Assembly: GCA_021811865.1 (NCBI GenBank)
Contig: JAKAQB010000029.1
Location: 3,022 to 40,325, forward strand
Direction of reading: 5' to 3'
From: Actinomycetes bacterium
GTDB taxonomy: Bacteria; Actinomycetota; Acidimicrobiia; Acidimicrobiales; Palsa-688
DNA length: 37,304 nt
Both the position numbers and the translations under genes were made by a program. The first letter of the stretch is position 1. Each line of letters starts with the position of its first letter. The notes under the pieces were generated by a model. The model saw only the letters and a program-made list of their open reading frames with translations, made no database searches and was not told the DNA's origin. Positions 1 to 8,328 of the stretch are shown in pieces.

Positions 1-1
1 C

Positions 2-796
2 GATCTGACCGGCTGGGGCCAGGAGGGGCCGTACGCCGGCATGGCCGGACACGACGTCAACTACATCGCTCTCTCCGGCACGCTGTCGCTGATCGGCCGG
101 GCCGGGCAGTCCCCGGTTCCTCCGGTGAACATCGTCGGCGACTTCGGCGGCGGGGGCATGCTGCTGGCCGTCGGCGTCCTCGCCGCCCTGCTCGAGGCGT
201 CGCGCTCGGGGCAGGGTCAGGTGGTCGACGCGGCGATGGTGGACGGCGCCGCGCTGCTGGCGGCCATGGTGTGGGGCCTCCACGCCGGCGGGACCTGGCA
301 CGAGCGGGGCACCAACCTGCTCGACACCGGCGCCTGGTACTACGAGGTGTACGAGACGGCCGACGGCGGCCACATCAGCCTCGGCTCCCTCGAGCCGCAG
401 TTCCTCGCCGAGATGCTGCGGCTGACCGGGTTGGAGGACCCGCCCGACGCCGCCGACCGGGCGAGGTGGCCGGAGACCAAGGAGCGCCTCGCCGCCCTGA
501 TCCGCTCGCGCACCCGCGACGAGTGGGACCGGATCATGGAGGGCAGTGACGCCTGCTTCGCGCCGGTGCTCGGGCTGGACGAGGCGCCGTCTCATCCCCA
601 CCACGTGGCGCGCCGCTCCTTCGTCGAGGTGGAAGGCGTCGTGCAGCCTGCCCCCGCCCCCCGCTTCAGCCGCACCCCCGGCGCCGTCGCCGGGCCGCCG
701 GCCGCGCCCGGCCAGCACACCGACGCCGCCCTCGCAGACTGGGGCTTCTCGGCCGAGGAGGTGGCGGCGCTCAGGCGGTCGGGGGCTATCGCCTGA
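2..796 (+). CDS. CaiB/BaiF CoA transferase, alpha-methylacyl-CoA racemase type (5' truncated by window edge)
   Basis: The reading frame is open from base 2, so only the C-terminal 264 residues are present. Three catalytic signatures of the alpha-methylacyl-CoA racemase branch of family III CoA transferases are visible: the His in AGHDVNY, the Asp in IVGDFGGGG and the Glu in GSLEPQF. In mycobacterial MCR the matching His, Asp and Glu perform alpha-proton exchange on 2-methylacyl-CoA esters, so a racemase is more likely than a true CoA transferase. Other CaiB-family activities cannot be excluded without the N-terminus. The role is probably cytosolic branched-chain fatty acid or sterol side-chain metabolism. 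The gene converges on the esterase gene and overlaps its 3' end by 11 bp. Confidence 0.9.
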   Translation, partial: DLTGWGQEGPYAGMAGHDVNYIALSGTLSLIGRAGQSPVPPVNIVGDFGGGGMLLAVGVLAALLEASRSGQGQVVDAAMVDGAALLAAMVWGLHAGGTWHERGTNLLDTGAWYYEVYETADGGHISLGSLEPQFLAEMLRLTGLEDPPDAADRARWPETKERLAALIRSRTRDEWDRIMEGSDACFAPVLGLDEAPSHPHHVARRSFVEVEGVVQPAPAPRFSRTPGAVAGPPAAPGQHTDAALADWGFSAEEVAALRRSGAIA

Positions 797-1556
797 ACGC
801 GCCGGACACCGCCCGTAGCTGCACGGGCGCTGCGGCGCGCCAGAAGGCGGCGTCGTGGCCGCCGGGGGCGAACCACACGTGGTGGGGGAAGTGCATGTCG
901 GCCACCAGCATGCGCGTGACGGGGTAGAACGGGTCGCTGGTGCCGCAGGCCACCGACACCGCCATGCCTTCGAGCCTGCCGAGGTGCGGCCACACGTCGT
1001 TGGCGTAGAAGTCGGCGGGGCTGTCGAACGCCCCGGGCGCCGTGTCGGCCGGTGCGAGCCACAGCGCCGGGCTGGCCACCGCCAGCGCCACGAGCTCGGC
1101 TCGCGCCACCTCGGCGGCGAGCAGCGCCCCGTAGCCTCCCATCGACCAGCCCATGAGCCCGCACGGGACACTGCCGACGCGGCGGCGCACGAGCGGCAGG
1201 AACTCCCGCAGGAGCATGGCCTGGGCGTCGGTGCCGTTCGCCCTGCGGTGCCAGTAGCTGTCGTGGCCGCCGTCGACGCCGGCGACGACGACGTGCAGGC
1301 CGACCGACGCCGCCGCGGCCGGGACGCCGAGGTCGAACGCCCAGCGGTGGTTGCCTCCGTAGCCGTTCAGGCAGACGAGCACGCCGGCTGCCCTGCCCGC
1401 CGGCAGCGAGATCGTCCATCCGACCCGGCCCGGCATGTACCGGCTGGCGAACGAGCCGCTCACCTCCTCGCCCCCCGAGCCCCCGCAGCCGGCCGCCGCC
1501 ACCGCGGCGCCGGCGCCCAGCAGGAAGGCGCGACGGGTGTGGGGGACGGCTGCCAA
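786..1556 (-). CDS. Lipoprotein alpha/beta-hydrolase (esterase, antigen-85/EstD-like fold)
   Basis: 256 residues with an export signal: twin-arginine-like TRRAF at residues 7-11, a hydrophobic alanine stretch, and a lipobox ending AAGC with the lipidated Cys at about 24. The mature part is an alpha/beta-hydrolase. GWSMGG carries the nucleophile Ser (about 138), the Asp is in CGTSDPF (about 208) and the His in PGGHD (about 234). The family includes carboxylesterases and mycolyltransferase-like proteins; the substrate cannot be read from sequence. The start is TTG at 1556 with no clear ribosome binding site. It lies 16 nt after the Lrp-domain gene, so it probably shares the PEP carboxykinase transcript. 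Its end overlaps the convergent CoA transferase gene by 11 bp. Confidence 0.82.
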   Translation of the reverse strand: MAAVPHTRRAFLLGAGAAVAAAGCGGSGGEEVSGSFASRYMPGRVGWTISLPAGRAAGVLVCLNGYGGNHRWAFDLGVPAAAASVGLHVVVAGVDGGHDSYWHRRANGTDAQAMLLREFLPLVRRRVGSVPCGLMGWSMGGYGALLAAEVARAELVALAVASPALWLAPADTAPGAFDSPADFYANDVWPHLGRLEGMAVSVACGTSDPFYPVTRMLVADMHFPHHVWFAPGGHDAAFWRAAAPVQLRAVSGAFRR

Positions 1557-1572
1557 TGCGGGGCGGCTCGTG

Positions 1573-1815
1573 TCAGTCGCCGAGGACCACGACAGGGCAG
1601 GTGAGGGTGCGGGTGATCCCGTTGATCACCTGGAGGCGGCTCACGACCATGCGGCCGAGCTCGTCCATCGACGAGGCCTCTGCCGTCACCACGACGTCGT
1701 AGGGCCCGGTCACGTCGTCGGCGCCGGTGACGCCCTCGAGCTGCCGGGCCCGGGCGGCCACCTCGGCGGCCTTGCCGACCTCCGTCTGGATGAGGACATA
1801 GGCCCGTACGGGCAT
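1573..1815 (-). CDS. Stand-alone Lrp/AsnC effector-binding (RAM) domain protein
   Basis: 80 residues matching only the C-terminal ligand-binding half of Lrp/AsnC regulators. It begins [14 protein letters not shown] and has the central GPYDVVV strand and a basic ITRTLT near the end. There is no helix-turn-helix, so it cannot bind DNA alone. Such short proteins are common in actinobacteria and archaea and form beta-barrel dimers that can bind amino acids or co-assemble with full-length Lrp proteins. Its ATG shares one base with the stop codon of the PEP carboxykinase gene (TGATG), so translation is probably coupled. That link to a gluconeogenic enzyme suggests metabolite sensing, but this is inference. 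Confidence 0.85.
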   Translation of the reverse strand: MPVRAYVLIQTEVGKAAEVAARARQLEGVTGADDVTGPYDVVVTAEASSMDELGRMVVSRLQVINGITRTLTCPVVVLGD

Positions 1816-3617
1816 CAGCTCAGGCGCTTCTCGAGCTCGTGCAGCTGGTCGCGGAGCTCGGATGGGACCCGCTCGCCGAGGCGGTCGTAGTGCTCCTCGA
1901 TGTCCGGCACCTCGGCCCGCCACTCGTCGGCGTCGACGGCGAGGAGCCGTTGCATGTCCTCGGGCGAGACGGACAAGCCATCGGCGGGGATGGCGCCGAG
2001 CGACGGAACCAGCCCGATGGGCGTGTCGACGGCGCCCGCCCGCCCGGCGCAGCGCTCGAACACCCACTCGAGCACGCGGCTGTTGTCGCCGAAACCGGGC
2101 CACAGGAACTTGCCGTCAGGACCCTTTCGGAACCAGTTGACGTAGAACATGCGGGGGCGGTCGTCCTCCTCGATGACGGTTCCCATGTGCAGCCAGTGCG
2201 CGAAGTAGTCGGCCATGTTGTAACCGCAGAAGGGCAGCATGGCGAAGGGGTCACGGCGGAGCTTCCCGACGGCGCCGGCCGCCGCCGCCGTCGTCTCCGA
2301 CGCCATGATCGAGCCGAGGAAGACGCCGTGCTGCCAGTCGCGCGCCTCGGTTACGAGCGGCACGACGCCAGAGCGGCGGCCGCCGAAGAGGATCGCCGAG
2401 ACGGGAACGCCCTCGGGGTCCTCCCACTCCGGGGCGATAGCCGGGTCCTGCGACGCCGGCGCTGTGAACCGGGCGTTGGGGTGGGCCGCCGTGGTGCCGG
2501 AGGCAGGGGTCCACTCCTGGCCCTTCCAGTCGATCAGGTGGGCCGGCGGCTCGCCGGTCATGCCCTCCCACCACACGTCGCCGTCGTCGGTGAGGGCGGT
2601 GTTGGTGAAGATGCAGTTGCCCGACAGTGTCAGCATGGCGTTGCGGTTGGTCGTGTCGTTGGTGCCGGGCGCCACCCCGAAGAAGCCGTACTCCGGGTTG
2701 ATGGCCCGCAGCCGGCCGTCGTCGCCGACCTTCATCCAGCAGATGTCGTCCCCGATGGTCTCGACCTTCCACCCCGGCAGGGTCGGGATGAGCATGGCCA
2801 GGTTGGTCTTGCCGCACGCCGACGGGAACGCCCCCGTCACGTACCGGACCTCGCCGGCCGGCGAGGTCAGCTTCAGGATCAGCATGTGCTCGGCGAGCCA
2901 CCCGTCGTCGCGGGCCATGACCGAGGCGATGCGCAGGGCGAAGCACTTCTTGCCGAGCAGGGCGTTGCCTCCGTACCCCGAACCGTAGGACCAGATCTCC
3001 CGGGTTTCGGGGAAGTGGACGATGTACTTCCTCTCGGCGTCGCATGGCCACGCCACGTCGGCCTGGCCGGCCTCGAGCGGGGCGCCGACGGAGTGCACGC
3101 ACGGCACGAAGGCCCCGTCGTCGCCAAGCACCTCCAGGGCCCCGAGCCCCATCCGGGTCATGATCCGCATGCTCACGGCCACGTAGGCGGAGTCGGTGAG
3201 CTGCACGCCGATGTGGGCGATGTGGGAGCCGAGGGGCCCCATGGAGAAGGGGACGACGTACATGGTGCGGCCGCGCATGCAGCCCCTGTAGATGTCCCGC
3301 AGGGTCGCCTTCATCTCGGCCGGCGGCCGCCAGTTGTTGGTCGGGCCGGCGTCGAGCTCGCGCTCGGAGCAGATGAACGTGCGGTCCTCGACACGGGCCA
3401 CGTCCCCCGGGTCCGACCGCGCCAGGTAGCTGTTGGGGCGCTTCGCCTCCGAAAGCTTGGTGAACATCCCGGCGGCGACGAGGCCGGCTGCCAGCAGGTC
3501 GTGCTCCTCGGCCGACCCGTCGCACCATTCGACCCGGTCGGGGGTCACCAGCGCAGCCCATTCGTCGACCCATGCCAGCAGGCGGGGATTGGTGGAAAGG
3601 GGGGATGGCGAAGTCAC
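1815..3617 (-). CDS. pckG: Phosphoenolpyruvate carboxykinase (GTP)
   Basis: Converts oxaloacetate plus GTP to phosphoenolpyruvate, GDP and CO2, the entry step of gluconeogenesis. Family blocks are intact: GPTNNW and [14 protein letters not shown] near the N-terminus, [17 protein letters not shown], the kinase P-loop [12 protein letters not shown] with the hyperreactive Cys (about 265), [19 protein letters not shown] and NWFRKGPDG. The GTG start at 3617 gives 600 residues, close to the usual 600-610, and has AAGGAG 12 nt upstream. An in-frame ATG at 3653 (612 residues) has GGAG only 3 nt before it, so the start is not settled. It is divergent from thiL. An Lrp-domain gene and an esterase gene follow on the same strand. 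Confidence 0.96.
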   Translation of the reverse strand: MTSPSPLSTNPRLLAWVDEWAALVTPDRVEWCDGSAEEHDLLAAGLVAAGMFTKLSEAKRPNSYLARSDPGDVARVEDRTFICSERELDAGPTNNWRPPAEMKATLRDIYRGCMRGRTMYVVPFSMGPLGSHIAHIGVQLTDSAYVAVSMRIMTRMGLGALEVLGDDGAFVPCVHSVGAPLEAGQADVAWPCDAERKYIVHFPETREIWSYGSGYGGNALLGKKCFALRIASVMARDDGWLAEHMLILKLTSPAGEVRYVTGAFPSACGKTNLAMLIPTLPGWKVETIGDDICWMKVGDDGRLRAINPEYGFFGVAPGTNDTTNRNAMLTLSGNCIFTNTALTDDGDVWWEGMTGEPPAHLIDWKGQEWTPASGTTAAHPNARFTAPASQDPAIAPEWEDPEGVPVSAILFGGRRSGVVPLVTEARDWQHGVFLGSIMASETTAAAAGAVGKLRRDPFAMLPFCGYNMADYFAHWLHMGTVIEEDDRPRMFYVNWFRKGPDGKFLWPGFGDNSRVLEWVFERCAGRAGAVDTPIGLVPSLGAIPADGLSVSPEDMQRLLAVDADEWRAEVPDIEEHYDRLGERVPSELRDQLHELEKRLS

Positions 3618-3693
3618 GGTCGGAGGCGTCTCCTTCGCTGACCGATCCTGCATACGCTCCGGTGGTGCCCACCGACGATAACCGAGGTGCCAG

Positions 3694-4590
3694 GTGAGCA
3701 GCGAGCTAGAGGTGATCGCGCGACTCGTGCGCCGGCTGGCACCACCACCGCCGGGGGAGGTCTGGATCGGCGACGACACCGCCGTGCTCGTCCCGCCGGC
3801 GGGTGGGCGGCAGCTGTTCGCCGCCGACGCCGTGGTCGAGGGTGTCCACGCCGACCTCGCCGTGCTCAGCGTGGCGGACCTCGGGTGGCGGGCGGTTGTC
3901 GCCAACGTGAGCGACGTCGCCGCCATGGGGGGGATCCCGGCGCACTGCGTGGTCACCGTCGCCAGCCGGCGGGGACTGGACCTCGACGCCCTCTACGACG
4001 GCGTCGTCGGGGCGGCGGTGGCGTACGACTGCCCCGTCGTCGGCGGCGACCTAGTGTCGTCGCCCGTCACGGTGGTGACCGTCGCAGTGATAGGCACGGT
4101 CGACGGTTCCCCCGTGCTGCGCAGCGGCGCCCGCCCCGGGGACACCGTCTGGGTGACAGGCCCGCTGGGGGCGTCGGCGGCGGGTCTGCGCCAGCTGCGG
4201 GCGGGAGGGGCGGCCCCGGCCCTGGCCGCCGCCCACGCCCGCCCCCGCCCCCTCGTCGCCGAGGGGACCGCCGCCCGCCGGGCGGGAGCCACGGCCATGA
4301 TCGACGTCTCCGACGGCTTCGCCACCGACCTCTGGCACGTGGCGGAGGCCTCGGGGGTTGGCTTCGAGCTCGACCAGGTCCCCGTCGCTCCGGGAGCGAC
4401 GCCGGAGGAGGCTCTCGGCGGCGGGGAGGACTACCAGCTGGTCTTCACCGCCCCAGACGACGGCCGGGTGCGAGCCGCGTTTGCCGGGTTGCCCACCCCT
4501 GTCCGGATCGGGCGGTGCACCGCCGCCACCGGGGAGGGCACGCTCGCCGGCACCGCCCTGCCACATCTCGGCTGGCAGCACAACTGCTGA
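3694..4590 (+). CDS. thiL: Thiamine-monophosphate kinase
   Basis: 298 residues. Phosphorylates thiamine monophosphate with ATP to give thiamine pyrophosphate, the last step of cofactor synthesis. The ThiL/PurM-like fold is recognisable from its metal- and nucleotide-binding signatures: IGDDTAV (about 25-31), the Asp in [35 protein letters not shown] and the C-terminal GGEDYQLVF. The GTG start at 3694 lies about 40 nt from the shorter-start limit of the divergent PEP carboxykinase region, so both promoters must share that gap. No thiamine riboswitch is visible upstream. No other thi gene is nearby, so the pathway context is not conserved here. Confidence 0.95.
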   Translation: MSSELEVIARLVRRLAPPPPGEVWIGDDTAVLVPPAGGRQLFAADAVVEGVHADLAVLSVADLGWRAVVANVSDVAAMGGIPAHCVVTVASRRGLDLDALYDGVVGAAVAYDCPVVGGDLVSSPVTVVTVAVIGTVDGSPVLRSGARPGDTVWVTGPLGASAAGLRQLRAGGAAPALAAAHARPRPLVAEGTAARRAGATAMIDVSDGFATDLWHVAEASGVGFELDQVPVAPGATPEEALGGGEDYQLVFTAPDDGRVRAAFAGLPTPVRIGRCTAATGEGTLAGTALPHLGWQHNC

Positions 4591-4613
4591 TTTCCCCAGC
4601 TACGGGGTTTTCC

Positions 4614-4640
4614 TCAAGCAGCGCGACACCGGTACCGAAC
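4614..4640 (+). promoter_or_regulatory. Possible sigma-28/WhiG-type promoter
   Basis: TCAAG at 4614-4618, then 16 nt, then CCGAAC at 4635-4640. This resembles actinobacterial FliA/WhiG promoters, which as I recall them have a TCAAG or TAAA -35 and a CCGATA -10. It lies directly upstream of the BldC-like regulator gene, and a WhiG-type sigma factor is encoded at 36120-36992. No TANNNT -10 box fits better here. A weak CCCC/GGGG hairpin followed by TTTT at 4594-4611 may terminate thiL just before it. The assignment rests on recalled consensus only. Confidence 0.35.
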
Positions 4641-4648
4641 AGAGGGGC

Positions 4649-6424
4649 ATGGTTGCTACGCCCCCCGCTCCCGTGGACACCCTCGCCGACGACCTCGAGC
4701 GGCTCGACACCGCTGCGGTGGCCGCCGGAGTCGAGCGCCTCGCCGAGGGTGGGACGCCGATCGACGACATCCTCGACCGCGTCGTGCTGCCGGCGTGGGA
4801 GCGGGTGGACCGACGCGGCCGCGCCGGGGACGTCGACCCGTCCACCCCGGGAGCCGCAGCGGGCGTGGCGCGCAGGGCCATCGCCGGGGCGTCACGCGCC
4901 GGCCGGCGCCACGAGCCTGGCTCGAGGGGTGTCATCTCGGTCGTCAGCCCCGCCGGCCCGGCCGACCTGCTGCGCTCCGAGGCGGTGGCCGAGGCGGCCG
5001 CCGGCGCCGGCTGGGTCGTCCAGCAGGTCGACGGGGGGGATGCCGCCGGCGAGCTGTCGGCCTACGTCCGCTCCAGGCGCCCGGCCGCCGTCGTCGTGAC
5101 CGCTCAAGACCCGGTGGACCTGCTGTCGCTCGTCGCTGTGACCACGGCCGCCCACGAAGCTGCCCTGCCTGTGCTGGCGTGGGGCCCGGCGTTCGGTGAC
5201 GACGCCGAGCGGAGCCGCCGGCTGGGCGCTGACGGCTGGGCGCCCGACCTGGCCGGCGTGCTGGAGACGTTGGGCACGTGGGCTGGTGAGGCTCCACGCC
5301 TCGAGTCCGCCGCCGCCCTCCAGGGCGTGCTCGCCGAGCTCGAGCGCCTGCGGCCTTCCCTCCTCCAGGCGGCGAGCGGGTGCGGCGCTGCCGCCGGCGC
5401 CGCCGAGTGGGCCCGGCGGGCCGCCCCCGCCGTCGTCGACCGGCTGCTCGCCGCCGTCGCGTTCGAGGAGCCGTCCATCCTGGTGGACCACCTGGGCCGC
5501 GAGCGGCGCGGCCGCCTCGACGACGTCCACGTCGTCGGGCTCGTCGACGCCGTGGCCTCGGCGCTGCCGCCGGCGGCTGTCTCGGCACGCGACATCGTGC
5601 TCACCGCCCGCGACGAGCTGCGACACGCGCTCATGGGAGGACCCCGCCCGCTGCACCCCACCGGCGCGGACAGGGCCAGCGACGGTTCGGAGCCGGGCGG
5701 TACGCAGGCTGGCCAGGTGTTCGCCGACCTGCTGCTGCTCGCCGCCCTGTCCTGCCAGACCCAGCAGGCCCTGCTCTCGGTCCCGCAAGGACCTGGCCTG
5801 TGGCGGACGCTCTCCTACGGCTTCGAGGCGCGCGTCGGCCTCGACGACCGCCGCCTGTTCGACCTGATCGCCGCCCGGCGCGACGCGGTGGAGGTCCCCG
5901 ACCTCGCCGTCCACCCCGACCTGGTCCGCTCACCGCTCACAGCGCCCCCGCACAACCTGCGGTGGGCCTACGGGGTCGCGCTCCGCCAGGGCGACGGTCC
6001 GGTCCTCGGTGTCGTCGTCGTCCTCGACCGCTGGCTGCGCCAGGCCTCGCGCCGGGAGCAGCGGGCCTTGATGGCAGTCGCCCGTCAGGCCGCCGGCCAC
6101 CTTGGCATGCTGCGGCGCTCACCGGTCCTGCCCACCCCGATGCCGGCGCCCATGCTCTTCGGCGCTCCCGCCCGACCCGACCCGCTGTCCGGCCTGGTCA
6201 GCCTCCGGCGCGCCGGAGCCATCCCCGACGGCCAGCAACTGCTCCGCAGCCACGAGGTAGCGGTCCTCTTCGACGTCACCGAGCGGACCGTGATCAACTG
6301 GGCGGCCTCCGGGAAGCTGCCGAGCCTGCGGACCATCGGCGGCCACCTCCGCTTCCGGCGGGAGGACGTGCTGGAACTGCTCGACGGCCGGACCAGCGGC
6401 ATGCGGGCCCGCCGCAGCTCGTAG
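4649..6424 (+). CDS. BldC-like HTH regulator with B12-binding-like and GAF-like regions
   Basis: 591 residues from ATG 4649, which follows GAGGGG directly; the open frame extends upstream but without protein-like sequence. Residues about 30-80 resemble the helical cap of methionine-synthase-type B12 modules. Residues about 92-205 read as a Rossmann-type B12-binding domain ending with a GADGWAPD block, but the DxHxxG cobalt-ligand motif is missing, so B12 binding is doubtful. Residues about 360-485 look like a GAF sensor. Residues about 530-580 are a MerR/excisionase helix-turn-helix very close to Streptomyces BldC, with TERTVINWAASGKLPS and RTIGGHLRF. BldC proteins control development, so this is probably a signal-responsive transcription factor. 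The ligand is unknown. No partner gene is adjacent. Confidence 0.8.
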   Translation: MVATPPAPVDTLADDLERLDTAAVAAGVERLAEGGTPIDDILDRVVLPAWERVDRRGRAGDVDPSTPGAAAGVARRAIAGASRAGRRHEPGSRGVISVVSPAGPADLLRSEAVAEAAAGAGWVVQQVDGGDAAGELSAYVRSRRPAAVVVTAQDPVDLLSLVAVTTAAHEAALPVLAWGPAFGDDAERSRRLGADGWAPDLAGVLETLGTWAGEAPRLESAAALQGVLAELERLRPSLLQAASGCGAAAGAAEWARRAAPAVVDRLLAAVAFEEPSILVDHLGRERRGRLDDVHVVGLVDAVASALPPAAVSARDIVLTARDELRHALMGGPRPLHPTGADRASDGSEPGGTQAGQVFADLLLLAALSCQTQQALLSVPQGPGLWRTLSYGFEARVGLDDRRLFDLIAARRDAVEVPDLAVHPDLVRSPLTAPPHNLRWAYGVALRQGDGPVLGVVVVLDRWLRQASRREQRALMAVARQAAGHLGMLRRSPVLPTPMPAPMLFGAPARPDPLSGLVSLRRAGAIPDGQQLLRSHEVAVLFDVTERTVINWAASGKLPSLRTIGGHLRFRREDVLELLDGRTSGMRARRSS

Positions 6425-6444
6425 CGCCGGGCCCCTGCCCGGGT

Positions 6445-6639
6445 TCAGCGGGCCAGCTTGGTCACCCGCCCGGCCCGGATGCACGACGTGCAGACGTGCA
6501 GGCGGCGGGGCGAGCCGTCGACCAGGGCCCGCACCCGTTGGATGTTGGGGTTCCAACGCCGCTTGGTGCGCCGGTGCGAGTGGCTGACGCTCATCCCGAA
6601 GGAGGGATGCTTGCCGCAGACTTCGCACACCGATGCCAT
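6445..6639 (-). CDS. rpmB: 50S ribosomal protein L28
   Basis: 64 residues, the normal length. It begins MASVCEVCGK and contains SVSHSHRRTKRRW and a C-terminal CTSC. The CxxC pairs at about 5-8 and 51-54 show the zinc-binding form of L28. The ATG at 6639 is preceded by AGGAGAAGG at good spacing. The gene is divergent from the fakA-like gene, with about 54 nt between start codons. This is the same neighbourhood as rpmB-yloU-yloV in Bacillus, though here rpmB is inverted and yloU is absent. Confidence 0.96.
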   Translation of the reverse strand: MASVCEVCGKHPSFGMSVSHSHRRTKRRWNPNIQRVRALVDGSPRRLHVCTSCIRAGRVTKLAR

Positions 6640-6676
6640 CGAAACCTTCTCCTAGCGGGGGCCGGGCCGGGGTGCA

Positions 6677-6686
6677 AGGTTAGCAT
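6677..6686. promoter_or_regulatory. Overlapping divergent -10 boxes of rpmB and the fakA-like gene
   Basis: The 10 bases AGGTTAGCAT hold TAGCAT (6681-6686) on the plus strand, 7 nt before the GTG at 6694, and TAACCT (6682-6677) on the minus strand, about 38 nt before the rpmB ATG. The two hexamers share two bases, so initiation in one direction should block the other. The plus-strand arrangement predicts a leaderless or nearly leaderless transcript. This is inference from TANNNT matches; no clear -35 elements are seen. Confidence 0.45.
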
Positions 6687-6693
6687 CCGCAGG

Positions 6694-8328
6694 GTGCAGA
6701 CGCTCGAGCGGCTCGGTGCCGGTGACCTGGCCGCCGTGATGACGACGTACCGGGACGCCCTCAGCGCGCACCGGGAGAGGATCAACCGGCTGAACGTCTT
6801 CCCCGTGCCCGACGGGGACACCGGCACCAACATGGCCCTCACGCTCCAATCCGTCGTCGAGGGGCTACCGGACGATCCCGGAGCAGACCTCGCCGCCGTG
6901 GCCGCCGCCATCAGCCACGGCTCGCTCATGGGGGCCCGGGGCAACTCCGGCGTCATCCTGTCGCAGATCCTGCGCGGCCTGGCCGAGGCGGTCCACGACC
7001 GGCCGGACGTCGACGCCGTCACCTTGGTCGCCGCCCTCGGTCGTGCCGCCGCCGGCGCCTACCGGGCCGTGCAACGACCGGTCGAGGGCACCATCCTGTC
7101 GGTGGTGCGGGCGGCGGCCGAGGCCGTTGCCGAGGCAGGCGAGCAGGCCGGGCTGCTCGAGGTGGCGCAGCGTGCCAGGGACGCCGCCGCCGAGGCGCTC
7201 GCCCGCACCCCCGAGCAACTCGACGCCCTGGCCGCCGCCGGTGTCGTCGACTCCGGCGGCAGCGGGTTGCTGCTGCTGCTCGACTCGCTGCTGCACGTGC
7301 TCGACGGCCGCCCCCTCCCCGAGCCGGACGCCCCCGCCGACCCCCCCAGCACCGCAGCCCGGCCCGAGCCGGCCGGCGACGCGTCGTGCCGCTACGAGGT
7401 CATGTACCTCCTCGAGGCGCCCGACGAGGCCATCCCGGCGTTCCGGGAGGTGTGGGCCGGCCTCGGTGACTCCATCGTCGTCGTCGGTGGCGACGGCCAC
7501 TGGAACTGCCACATCCACACCGACGAGATCGGCGGCGCCATCGAGGCGGCCCTCGACGCCGGGCGCCCCAGCCGGATCAGGGTGACCGACCTCTTCGAGG
7601 AGATCGAGGAGGAGCGCTGGGTCCGCGAGGCAAGCAGGAGCGGGCCGCCGGATGCCGAGGAGCCGCACGCCCGCTGCGCCGTCGTGGTGGTCTGCACCGG
7701 CGACGGGATCCGGCGCATCTTCGCCTCCCTCGGCGTGCACCGCTTCGTCGCCGGCGGCCAGTCCATGAACCCCTCCACCGCCGACCTGCTCGCCGCGGTG
7801 GAGGCCGCCAACGCCGACGAGGTCGTCATCCTCCCCAACAACAAGAACGTGGTCGCCGTGGCCGAGGCGGCAGCGGCCGCCGCCTCCAAGCCCGTCCGGG
7901 TCGTGGTCACCGAGGGCATCCAGGAGGGCATGGCAGCGCTGCTCGACTACGACCCCGAAGGCGACGCCGACGCCAACGCCGGGGCGATGGCGGCCAGCGC
8001 CGCCCACGTGGTCGCCGGCGAGGTCACCCGGGCGGTGCGGGCGAGCAGCAGCGACATAGGGCCCATCGCCGAGGGTGACCACCTGGGCATCGCACGCGAC
8101 GGCATCCGCGTCGTGGCGCCGACCGTCACCGAGGCGGCCACCGGGCTGATCGACCTGCTCGTCGACCCGGACCACCACGAGATCGTGACCATCATCGCCG
8201 GCGAGGGCGCCCACGCCGCCGACACCAGGCGGATCACCGAGTGGATCGAGGAGCACCACCCCCAGCTCACCGCCGAGGTGCACGCCGGGGGCCAGCCCCT
8301 CTACCCGTACCTGCTGAGCGTGGAGTGA
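6694..8328 (+). CDS. fakA: DAK2-domain protein, FakA/YloV family (fatty acid kinase catalytic subunit)
   Basis: 544 residues from GTG 6694, matching the usual 550 of the family; the frame stays open far upstream but only as a shadow of the regulator gene. The N-terminal DhaL-like kinase domain shows NVFPVPDGDTGTNM (about 34-47, metal-binding Asp residues), GARGNSGVILSQ and RPVEGTILSV. The C-terminal half carries NCHIHTDE and PNNKNV blocks. In Firmicutes FakA phosphorylates fatty acids presented by FakB (DegV) for use by PlsX/PlsY. No degV gene is adjacent, so the acyl carrier partner would be elsewhere. Its last bases overlap the recG start (GTGA), indicating coupling. Confidence 0.88.
   Translation: MQTLERLGAGDLAAVMTTYRDALSAHRERINRLNVFPVPDGDTGTNMALTLQSVVEGLPDDPGADLAAVAAAISHGSLMGARGNSGVILSQILRGLAEAVHDRPDVDAVTLVAALGRAAAGAYRAVQRPVEGTILSVVRAAAEAVAEAGEQAGLLEVAQRARDAAAEALARTPEQLDALAAAGVVDSGGSGLLLLLDSLLHVLDGRPLPEPDAPADPPSTAARPEPAGDASCRYEVMYLLEAPDEAIPAFREVWAGLGDSIVVVGGDGHWNCHIHTDEIGGAIEAALDAGRPSRIRVTDLFEEIEEERWVREASRSGPPDAEEPHARCAVVVVCTGDGIRRIFASLGVHRFVAGGQSMNPSTADLLAAVEAANADEVVILPNNKNVVAVAEAAAAAASKPVRVVVTEGIQEGMAALLDYDPEGDADANAGAMAASAAHVVAGEVTRAVRASSSDIGPIAEGDHLGIARDGIRVVAPTVTEAATGLIDLLVDPDHHEIVTIIAGEGAHAADTRRITEWIEEHHPQLTAEVHAGGQPLYPYLLSVE

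Noticed and set aside
1839..3641. Plus-strand frame of 600 codons
   Set aside because: Antisense to PEP carboxykinase, whose motifs are complete; the composition is that of a shadow.
4591..4612. Strong terminator after thiL
   Set aside because: The stem is only four C-G pairs with a six-base loop; it was noted only as weak support in the promoter entry.
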